Below the pieces are notes generated by a model, which was given only the letters and a program-made list of their open reading frames with translations, was not told the DNA's origin and ran no database searches. DNA of 64,000 nucleotides from Streblospio benedicti (lineage: Eukaryota > Annelida > Polychaeta > Spionida > Spionidae): positions 62,372,695 through 62,436,694 of the forward strand of contig CM032660.1 of NCBI GenBank assembly GCA_019095985.1. The letters are read 5' to 3'. The stretch's first letter is position 1. Each line of letters begins with the position of its first letter. Positions 50,901 through 62,900 of this stretch are shown piece after piece. The position numbers and the translations under genes are program-made.

Positions 50901-53900
50901 AAGTTACATTATTGCACCAAAGTGCTATGTTTTGGGGAAACATTTCCCCTTCAAATGGCAAGTGCACAGATCTCTTGCGCATGTTTTTGGCGCTGGTTGC
51001 ATTGGGTGGAATTTCCAACACAACAAAGTGTGTGCCCCTAATGTCGGGAGGAATATATTGGTGAGACAGGTCGGAACCTAGGGAAAAGACTTTCTGAACA
51101 TATGGACAAGAACTGCCATGCCTCAGTAATCCAGATCCACGTGCAGAAGACGGGATACTTATTCCCAGATAGGAACATTAAAGTGATAGGAAAAGAAAAC
51201 AATCGGTCTAGACGGAAGACGATCGAAATCCATAAACACCAACCGAAGCTGAACTTGAACCAGGGAAAGAACATCCCCCCCATATTGATTAAGCTACTTT
51301 GTTGTGTTGGGAATTCCACCTGATGCAACACAGCGCCAAGAACATGCGCAAGAGATCTGCGCACTTGCCTGTGGGAGGGGAAATGTTTCCCCAAAACATA
51401 GTACTTTGTTGCGATGATGTAAGTTTCTGAGCTACCAACATTATGTTGGAATTTACACATTATTATCATGCCTTTCTTTTCTCCATTTTCAACACCAAAT
51501 CAGCTTTTATGTCCTTGATGGTGGGATATTTCAATAAAGAGACATAACTTTGCAATTATCATTAAGTCTTTCATTTTAAAAATCTTCTATTCTTTATCTC
51601 ATGACCATTAGGTTGTTCATCTAAATGCATAAAATTCTAAAAAAAGTTTAGTACCTCACGTTCGAAGCTTTCATACATTGTACAATCTCGCTGCGGAAAG
51701 AGAGTGATGCATGCATACTCAGGGAGAAAATGAGATTTTTAGCCTGCAAAAGTCAATATCAAAAAGATACAATAGTATAGGACTATATCCATATACTTTC
51801 ATGCACAAACTTGCTTTGATCAAAAGCTTTTGTATTTATTGATAACGCCAATAAAAAAAACAAGCCGGACATTTTCTTTACTTTTTCAAGGTATACAGAT
51901 TGCCCAAAGCAACTTAAAAAAGAAAAAATCACGTTATAAAGGAAGTTTATCTACTGATTATGAACATTGTTCTCTTCCAAAGCTCCTACAAAGTAATATC
52001 ATTCATACCACATAATTTACATGTTGAGATTCTTTTAGAAAGTTCCTAATGTAATTGCGTTACATAGGGTGAGTATATTTACCTTGGCACATGAGAAAAA
52101 CTTGTCAAAGATAGGCTTATCGAGCACAGCCAGCATTCGTGGGAAGTTGGGATTATCACCAGCCATATTCCTCACAGAAGGAACTGTGTTCTGCAGATGC
52201 AAGGCATTCATCGTACACTGTACTTAACACTTCTAGATTCAAAATGATTTGCATAATCAAAGGCATTTGCATTTGAACTGTCGTAAATTTAGTCATAAAG
52301 ATAAATATGAGCATCTACTTGGAGTTAATCCTTGTGATTCTCAGACTACTCCAACTATACTGAGTGTATACTTATTTAATAATAGACAACAAATTTAAGC
52401 ATAACACCCTTAGGTTGGTCTCTTGCTTGACTCCTTGGTCATCGCAAAGGCTATACACCATGGGATATCGTGCTGTAAGTACTTCCCTTTATTTATTTAT
52501 TAATTTATCTATTTATTTAATTCAGACATACCGTCCATGGTAATAAAAATAAATTATTATCAAATACATCACAGATATAGCAAATCATTCCACCTTCTGT
52601 ATAATGCAGAAGACAGAATGAAAAAATTACTATTAATTATGTTTTGGATTAGACAATTATTTTCAATTGATAATCTTTTCTTAAAACCATAGATATTTTT
52701 TTCTCAATAAAACATTAAAACTATCTCTATCAATAACAAACGAATGTGAAACACTATCACCAAGTTGTACATGAAATAATATCTGATAAATGTTACTGAA
52801 AGCAACTTTATACTTTTTAAAAACACGCCATAAAGTAGAACCATAGGAGTTATAACAATATGTTTTAGATAAGTTATGTTTACCGGCATCTGTACACTTG
52901 CTAAATTTTCTTATGAGCAAATTGCCTCTGACATAGAGTGCTTTTACTTGTCTATGTATGTCGCTTTCATCTGCGTAATCATTTTGAATGATTATACCAA
53001 GATATTCATTACTTGAAACAATCTCAATCGGCTAATCATTTTAAGTTTTAACAAATGTTTTGGTTTACAACTAAGTATTTTTTTTCCATTATACACATTA
53101 CAATTATCTTTTGCATACCCACCACATACAGTATTTGTATTAGTTTCAGAAGAGGAACAGCTGATGGAACCATTAGGTAGGTATCATCTTCATACATTGA
53201 TAATCAAATGATCCAACTTCAGTGTTATTATATAGGGATTTGAGCTTCTCCGTCTCCACATCGATACTTGATACTTATAATTAGAAGGTGATGTTTTCAG
53301 TTTTCAGATTTGATTGTCCGTTATTGATTTTTCGTCCTTACGGGGATAAGCTAGTTTTGGTAAATGGGTGTTACGTTTGAGAAAGATGCTTACATTCAAA
53401 CAGTAGTTGATGCGATCTTGTGCACGCGAGACATTGAGATGTAACATTGGGGTTCTCTCAGCCATTGCCTCACACGCAATTTTCAAGTTGGCCTTGGGGA
53501 AGGCAGCGTCACTGTGAATATAAATTACACTTGCTTAAATGTGTATAGTCGAATATCTGATGATGCTGCAATAAAATGAAATCAGACTTTTTTGACAAAA
53601 GTCCCTGTTAACAGAGATACTCTACTTGGACTCTCGTGACCCCATTGTGTGAAACAGAGTAGTTTGTCATCTACATATTTCGATGTTTATTTCAGATTCA
53701 AGTGCCTGCAAATAACTGTTAATTTACTAGAAACTAAGAGTAATGCAAAATGTCTGTCAAAATTACATTTAAACCGAGACATTGAGTTTAGAGGCATCTG
53801 TTCGGTACGTCTATTTAATGGGAAGATTAGGTTATCGTAATATTAGTAATATTGTGCATCAGCTGGGATTATGGCTTCCACTTTTGCCATGACAGGCATT

Positions 53901-56900
53901 AGGGGTATATCTCCACAAGAATTACGATATTTGAATGAAAGTTCTCAGTGTACTTCTAAAATCCTGCCCGAAAACAACTATATTTGCCATGCCTGAATAT
54001 TTAAGTCATTATAAGTAATAGCGTACTCAAGGTAGGGCAGCACACATCCATAGTGGTGAAGTTTTTCAGCATCACTAAAATCTTTTTCTGCCCTCTGTGC
54101 AACTTTGACAGCTAAGGCTTCCATAATCTGTAATATAAAATGAAGAAAAATCAAAAGTTTAATTAGATGCTCTACTAACAAGTAAATTAAAAAGCATATT
54201 TTGTACATGTGTTTCGTTTAGAAATTTGAAATAATAAGATGCTACATGCCATAAAGGGTAAAACCATATACACGCATATAGATTGTTCTATTGCTTGTGT
54301 TTTCCGTCTGCATGACGTTATAGCACTGATAAACGTGTTCGTATGGTACTTACGTATTCACCGGGAATAGCATTCGCTCTATAACAAAGGGCATGGACTT
54401 TCTTGTGCAAGGAATCATCCACAGCCATAGATTCTATGTCGGCCTGTGTCAGTGTTGATGCATCCTTTGTCAACATCATTTGATCGTGGATAGTTGTGAA
54501 CATTGGAGTACTGCACTTTTCTTGTATTGCTGAAAGCTATATTGGAAAACGTGTAATTCAATTTAAATATACTTTTACTATTCTTTTACCGGTAGTAACA
54601 TATATTGTTGTGTAGCTTCAGTAGATGGGTAATCATTGTAATTGTTGCGTTTGTATGGATGTTGTAATGTGTATATATTCTTTGATACTCTGAAGTTCTT
54701 AATATTGAATCATCATTGGTCACACGTTTCACAGCTATTAAAAAGGTTATGGCCAGTTTTGTGACACCGATGATATACTCTCTGACCACAGTTGATTTAG
54801 TTTACAAGTGTTGAAATTCATCTTTTAAAACATAATTCATTAGTTGCTAGCCCAGTCTTGAAATAGTAACTGGTATACAGTAAAGCATAGTCTTGATAAT
54901 TATTAGCGGAACTCATGGTGAAAACTTCATCTACAGTTGGTGGAATTGGTCAGTGCGGTCAGTTAAACTGTCCTGCGGTTTATTGTATCTTTTGTGACAT
55001 CTGACGCATTACAATCCACTGCTGACGAACTAGGCATTTGAAAAAACAATGTAGCATTTGCAAAAGCTCTTATAAGGAAAGCTATATCAGTGCAAGACCA
55101 AAGAACTAGGAATTGTATGTTATAACTAATTGACTTTGACCGTTGAGTGCAGTCATTTCTTTGGATGTATGGCTCCCAATTAAAGTGATGATTATGTCAC
55201 AAGTGTGGCTAACCAGATAACAAGATAAATGTGATTGAAAAATGGATTCTTATTGTACTTGCTTTTTAAGGGAAGAGAATAGACACTCACAAGTCCTCTG
55301 TTGGTAAACTTGGCACACTTGTCGCCGAAAGTGATTAGTTCTACGTGGAGAGAGTCATCACACAGTTCGCTCTTGGGCACCATATCAAGGTGGTCCCGCA
55401 AGAAGGTGCAAGCTGAATGTAAATATGGGCATTTTACTATAATGCAAATTCTTGACAATTGACATTAGGATATGGGCTAATAATAATCATAATAGTCAGG
55501 AATTTAACACCTAACAACAGGTTTTTACTTGACAATGTAATGATAATGTGATTTCAAGGACCCACCAACAACTATTCCATAGGCAGATCCAGGTTTTCGG
55601 AAAAGGGGAGGCGCACACAGAGGGGGCGCACTTACAGGATTTCATGAAAAACCCTATGAAAATGAAGTATTTTGGTGGGCTGGATCTGCCTATGTATTCT
55701 GTGTTATGAAAATCAGATTCTTGTTTCAAGTGATATTCTTGAGGCTGTGGGCATTAATCATGACTTCAACCACTAGTACCCATAATTAATGGTGTGATGT
55801 AGAGTTAACATCATGGATTATGTGTAAATAAAACAGAAAAACTCAGTTCTCTCCCCAAAACCAAATGACTAATACTACAAATGACAATTCTTACTTCGCA
55901 TCATGATTCTTATTTGTTTAAGCGTTGCAGACTTAAGTGTTTCGGCATCAGAAGCTATCAACTGAAAATATAGATAACTAACATTACCAGAAAATACACT
56001 AATATACATGTAATCAATTTAAGGGGACGAGTAAGGTTATTTTAGGATTTTACTAAACTTTGATTTCCTCTCTTATTATTGCTTCAATTTTTACAAATGA
56101 CATCATATTATGCTGGTAGATAATCTCTGAATTAAATCTCATCTAATGATATAACATGGTTTGACACATACAGATCAATTAAACATTTTGTTATGAAGCA
56201 ATTAGTGAAAATTTTACAACTTTGCCTACACGTATGTCCCATATAACTGAGAAGAGAAACATCAGAATGATCAAAAACGCTATCCAATAACAAATTCATG
56301 CAACTATCTACAAAGAATTGACTCAATTTATTTAATATCTGTTAAGTTAATAATTTTACATACATTTTAAAATTGAAAAACACCAATATACCAAAATTTC
56401 TTACCAATCAGTACAAAAGCTTTGATTATTGACAAACAAAATAAAAAAACTATATCGAAAACTATATAGAAATTTGGTACGAAACATTCATTAACTACAC
56501 AAATTCAGTTTTGAGTTAATGCATGGCCTTAATTGAACATAACTATATATTACTCCTAGTACTAGTTTGGATCTACAAACTGTATCATTTATATTAGGGA
56601 AAGTATTAATAATAAATTTTCAAGCTTCTTTCTCCCTCTCACATCTTTAACCCTAAGCTTCCATTTGACTACATGTATATCGAGTGGCCCTGGCGGGCAC
56701 TCAAACTCACGACCCCAATGTTATGAGACCAGAATGATAGCATCATCCCAAACAGTGAGTTGTTAAAAGGTTACACGGCTGAACTGTTGTCTCTGTAAAC
56801 CCCAGCTTACATACTTCAACTTGTCAGTTGTCATCTTAACCCAGAGGTCGTGGGTTCGAATCCCACATGAGGACAAAATTTTGGGAAGGACTTATTAGCA

Positions 56901-59900
56901 TTTTGAGTCCTTTGGAATCGATATGTGTGTCTCCGGGTGCTTTGGAACTCAAACTAACGACCCCAAGGTTGTGAGACCAGAATCATACCATCATCTCAAG
57001 CAGCGAGCTGTAAAAAGGTTTCATGGCTTAACCGTTGTCTCTGTAACACACAGCTTACCGGTACATACTTGGTCAGTTATAATCTCAACGCAAAAGCATG
57101 AGGACCAAATTTTGGGAAGGTCTTATTAGCATTTTTTAGTGCTTTGGAATCGATATGTGTGTTTCCCAGTGCTTGCGATATGTGTTTCCCAGTGCTTGCT
57201 GATATATTTTCAAGCTTCTCTCCCACGTTTTTTAGCAAGCATCTTTCTACCACGATAGACATAACTGAAGACAGGTTTTACAACCCTAAGCTTCCATTTT
57301 GACTATATCAAGTGGCCCTAGTGGGACACAAACTTGGGGTTGTGAGACCAGAATGATACAGAATGATCACATAGACAATGGTTCAGCCGTGTAACCTTTT
57401 AACAGCTCACAGATTGGGATGATGCAACTTTTTTCATTAGTGTTTTATTTTCAATTTTTGTCATATATTTTTTATCTTAGAAATGAAGACTATCTTTTTT
57501 AATTTTCCAACATCTAGCTATGTTGTTTAAAGTGATCAGTAATTGATTAATTTTTTCTTCAAATTTAAGGATTGAAATATTTTTTCCCATTTTCTCCTGC
57601 CCCCCTGTTAAGCCTTGAAATTGTTCCACCACGTCAACTTGAAATTGTACCACCACATAAAATTGTTCCAGGAGCAATGCACTGTTCCTAAATATGTCAA
57701 ATATGATTTTGTGATTAGAAGGGATGAAGTAATAATAGGTATATAGTAGAGACGACTTGGGGTAGATGGGATACTGGGTGTAGAATGTAGATGGGACAGT
57801 GGGTAACATGGGACTGGGGGTAGATGATACACAGGTACAGATATAATAGTTGTATCCTCTCTTATAAGAGAATCCAAGAGCAGTCAATGTGTACTTTCTT
57901 TCCTTCAGAAATTCAAAGAGACGTGTATAAAATCGTGTATACAAATGTATAATATAGTGTTATATTAGTTGTATTTACACTGCACATTCTTAAAAACTAC
58001 AAAAAATGTACCTCTGAAACAGTCCATATTTGTGATTTATGAAACAAAACAGTGTATATTGTAGAAGACTAGGTCTGTGCTGATGGTATTGCTGCTAACA
58101 GTACTTAATTGATATGCAAGAAAAGTGATTTGTCCCATGTTACACCACCTACCATCTTCCCCCAGTCCCATGTTACCCAGGGTCCCATCCACCCACATTC
58201 TTCCCTTCAAGTTATTATGTAGTTAACATTACATCATGAGTAACTTACAATACTTGGTATGTGCATAAGACCTGGATTTCCAGATCAACGATGTAAACAA
58301 CAGTGTGCTCGATTGAACACCATTTTACCTATTTTACTGATCCTCATCAGGACCACCTGACTTGATCAGTTGATACTGATCAGGTGATATGAGTGTTGAT
58401 GCTGTCAGGGTGGGGGCTCAAGCACACAACATATTTCACCATGAAGTTTGTCAAAAGTTTGAGCAAGCATGAATAGATCAATAGTCTATGTACATCATTT
58501 TCATTTATTTTGATTTCAATCTCTACTCAGCCAATTATTACTCCTTGTTCCAATTCTCATCCTACACTTCTTATTACCCCAGGTAATAACTAGAATCATT
58601 TTGGTTACAATTATGTCAATTGCAGAGTATTATTGTGAGAAATAAAAGCTGCTGAGGTAGACTATTTTTTATTGTGTTTGTAAAATTTTGGCGAGTGGGA
58701 CAATTTCACGTGTGGTACAATTTCGTGGCAAGTAACTTAATTATCGGCAGTGGTACAATTTCAAGTTGACGTGAAATTGTACTGGTACAATTTCATGTGG
58801 TGGTACAATTTCAAGGCTCAACACCCCCTCCCCTCCTGAAGTAACAATGGTGCGTGCTCTATCAGTTAAATTCTACATGGAAAAGAAATATATTCAAAAT
58901 ATTTTCATTGAAAAATACTAAGTTATCAAACATAAAACCCTAAAGTAATAATAATGATAAATGTTCGACTAGATTATCTGACATGGAAATAAATTTTGAC
59001 TTTACCATGTTTATAATGATATCAATATCAATGCATGTACTTACTTTTTCCATACACTTCCTAAGAATGGGGATGCCTTCAGGCTCCCGTCTGTAGTTTT
59101 CGCCGACCTTTTCCTTGATCCCAGGAATACTATTATCAGCAACCTAAAAATGTTACTTCAAGTATTAGCCTGTCATGGTTTATAAATCATCTAATTTCCT
59201 TCCGCTTGAAAAAAAATTAAGATTGATTATGATGCAGTACATAGTATGCAACTGCCATTCTCGAAACCCAAAAGCCTTTACCTTTTCCAATAAATCCCAG
59301 CATTCTGTGGTGTTGTACTGTTGGCTGAACTTTGATGGTAAGACTCTCAACATAGCTGGTGCCATTTCCTTAGGTTTGGTAGAGCTGTTCACCTATAAGA
59401 TAATTATTATTAAAAGTACATATTATAATAATAGGAATATGATTAACACAGATATCATTATTTTGTTAGCGGGTATGCAGTTATTCCTAGTAGTGTGGAC
59501 AATTCTAATTCAGTATTTATATCAATAATAATATATATGTGTTTCTCAGTGCTTGTGGATACATTTTCAAACTTCTCTCTCTCTCACGTCTTTTTAGCAA
59601 GCATATTTCTACCAACGATAGATATAGCTGAAGACAGGTTTTACAACCCTTCCATTTGACTATATGAAGTGGCCCTAGCGGGACACGAACTCACGACTCC
59701 AAGGTTGGTAGAAATATGCTTGCTTAAAAGACGTGAGATAGAGAAGTTTGAAAATCAATAATAATGTCATGTAATAAGAAAAAAAAACACATTTAATTAA
59801 TTGTATAGCTACCTATTGGAGCCCTGTCATTTTGTCTTTGGCAAGACTTTTGCTGTTCTCTCAAGAGGTTCGTCAGGCCTAATGAAAAAGATCCTCTCAC

Positions 59901-62900
59901 TGGGTCACATGACCACCTGACGAAGCTCTTGAGATAAGAGTGAAAGTCTCGCCAAAGACAAAATGACAGGTTCCAATAGGTAGCTATACAATTGATTAAA
60001 TATTTATATAATGGAACCCAATAGAAGCTTACATTCTGTGAAAAAAACACATATATATTTCTTGTGGACTATGTGTTTGCGATCTACATTTGAGCCATAA
60101 CTTAGTGATTCGATTCTTGGAAATTTACTGATTACTATCGATATACATGTATGTCGTAAAGTGTAGATAGATGTTCACGGCTGTGACATGAGAATATTTC
60201 TCTAAATATCAAAGAACATGATTTTAGACATTGTACTAAAGTTACAGGTACATGTAGTGTTGGACTCATTAATTATAATCGTTGAAAACACTAATGTTTT
60301 GATTGATTAAATATCATATTATCAAGTCTTTTTGCATGAATTTTGTTAAAATTGAGTAATTTTATCCTGCTGACTATTGTATAAAAACATGACAAATAGT
60401 TGCCATTATACTTACTAAAGTGCTGATCATACCACGAATCTGCAATTTAAAGAAACACAGTTATATTAATATAAACCATCATTGTTCTTTTCAAAAAATC
60501 AAATATGAGCATTTTAAGTGTCTTTAAGGACACAATTATAAACTAAGTAAAATTCACACCTGTTTGGGTGTAAAAGGGAGATCCCGCAACAACTGATTGA
60601 CCTCAGTAATGTTGCTTTTCTGGATTGCGGTTTTGATGGTGTTTGGGTCAATGTCCTGTACAAGCTCTCCAACGTCCTGAAATGGGAGCAGCAAATTTGA
60701 AAAACTATTGTCTGATTTCAAGTTTGTAAAACAAACCTATGTCAAAAAGTACTTTCGCAAATTTAAAAGTACACGTAGCAAAAATAATGAAGAATAATAG
60801 GCATTGTAACCTAGTCATTATCATAAACGTCTCATCTCATTGGTCCCCCATTTTATTGGACCCCACTTTTCATTGGTCACCTATACGGACAACTCATTGG
60901 TCCTGTGTCAAATTGGTCCCTTATTTCCGCTGGAATGTTCCATTATACATCATAAGCATAGCTCCTTTATACATGACACTTGTACTATAATTATAATGGT
61001 TTTTTTCATATTCTTCATATTCATGAGTAGTTATCTCACCCGCAAGGCCTGCAACTTATCCGTCTGCTGATCTACGTAGTTTTCAGCCGTTTTCACCATT
61101 TTGACCACAACCTATTGACAGAAAAAACAAAGAAGAATCAACACTTGTGTGTGTGTGGGGGGGGGGGAGGTATAAGGAAGTGGGATAAGGGGAAAAGGCT
61201 GAAAAAAGAGGGATAAGGGATCTCCAATTATTGGGATAAGGGAAAAAAGTGCCAAGAAAAGAGGGATAAGGGAAAAAAGGGCCACACACACTTGTATTTG
61301 CATTTTGAGTCTTTGCTTTTAGCATTTCAAACTTCATACACTGTATATAAAATAACTTACACCAGGGTCCATCTCTGATAGTTCCAAGTTTGGGGCTATC
61401 TGCTTGATTTCTGCTATTGTCTCTCCCCCTGATATTAGTCCTACATTCCTACCAATGGCAAAACACAAATATTGAGTACATACTATATAACAAATTACAA
61501 CGGTCACTTAAATGTCCTTTTTGGAAAGGAGGAGTACCATACAGATGGTCAATTACTATTCATAAATTCCATTAAAATTACAATTATATGTTTCTAATCG
61601 GATTTAATAGCAATTACAATTACACTTTGATTTAATAATCTGCCAATCTGATAAATTAAGGAGTCTAATCAAGTCTATCAAATTTTAGTTTTGAAATAGT
61701 TTGAAATCTAGAGCACTAACGACAGCTTCATTTGAATCGTTGGTGCTGTTCCAGAAGCATCGATTAGCGCTCGAAGGGCAATCCGTCCGGACTCGTCATC
61801 TGGCTGACATCTCAACAAAGTTTCTATCACGGTGCTGTTCTTGAACTGTAATCAAACAAATGCTAAATGAGAATTGTTTGATGGTCATAAACAATTAATC
61901 ATATATACATGTGGCATACAGTGTACAGTGTAATTGAGATTCAATGGAACTATTAGCCGTGGCCAAATTATATGATAAGCTATTAGATGTATATGGTACA
62001 ACGCCACATCATCTGACAGACTAGTTGGATAAGAACATTTAGGTGGATTGTGGAAGTGGGTTATTGCTTCAAGTCTACATCACTCATGTATATCGGACTA
62101 ATAAAATTAGGAGGGCTTAAATCCAATGACTCTATCTCAGTCTGCCAGAGCGGCTTTTAAAACAATGTTACACCACCTACACTGAACTAATATGTTACTA
62201 AAAGACTCACCAAGTCTGCACTAAGCTGGCTAATGGACACCTCAGTGGCAGAGCGGATCTTGCTGCAGTACTGTAAGTCGAAAGTGCTGCCGAGGACAAT
62301 CGCCACCGTGACGGAGGACAGGTCGACAGGAAGGTCCTCAGTAGCCTCTGCCTTCTGAGCAAGGGGACAGGCAAATACCACAAGTTAAAGATAGAACCAT
62401 TGATTGATTGACTGATTGATTGATTGACTGATTGATTGACTGTCTGATTGATTGATTGGCTGTCTGACTGATTGACTGACTGATTGATTGACTGTCTGAT
62501 TGATTGACTGATTGATTGACTGATTGATTGACTGCCTGATTGACTGACTGACTGATTGAGTGACTGAGTGAGCGAGCAAGTGGTTAAGTGATTCGGCGCA
62601 AACAAAAAGTCAAAATTCTCATAAATTACCTTGGGGTCTGAGGGTGCAGGTGGCTCAGTTGTGTTGGTGGTTGTGGTGGATCCGGCTGCTGGTGTTGTGG
62701 TGGATCCTGCAGCTGCTGTGGAGCTAGAAGAAGCTCCAGCTGCAAGTGTGGTAGTCGTTGTGGTGGAATTGTCGGCAGCTGCTGCTGCTGCAGTTGTGGC
62801 ACCTGTAATAGTGTATGCATCTCATGCTATACTATTCTGGAATTCATGTAGCATGAATGATGTTTTCATCTGTAATAGTGGTAATTGAGATGAGTGCTCT

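Noticed and set aside
51296-51330. CCTGATGCAACA as part of a hammerhead ribozyme in the Penelope-like arms
   Set aside because: The required CTGATGA and GAAA core is not present in either arm.
54354-54529. Acceptors TTTCAG|CAAT and GTGCAG|TACT for exon 13
   Set aside because: Both shift the frame relative to exon 12; TATAG|CTTTC gives phase 0 on both sides.
57477-57944. 155-codon open frame on the minus strand
   Set aside because: It covers the word-repeat end of the foldback element and has biased composition without a domain.
62207-62605. Open frame encoding NQSVSQSISQSI repeats
   Set aside because: A stop-free tetranucleotide tract in an intron, fused by chance to exon 3 in another frame.
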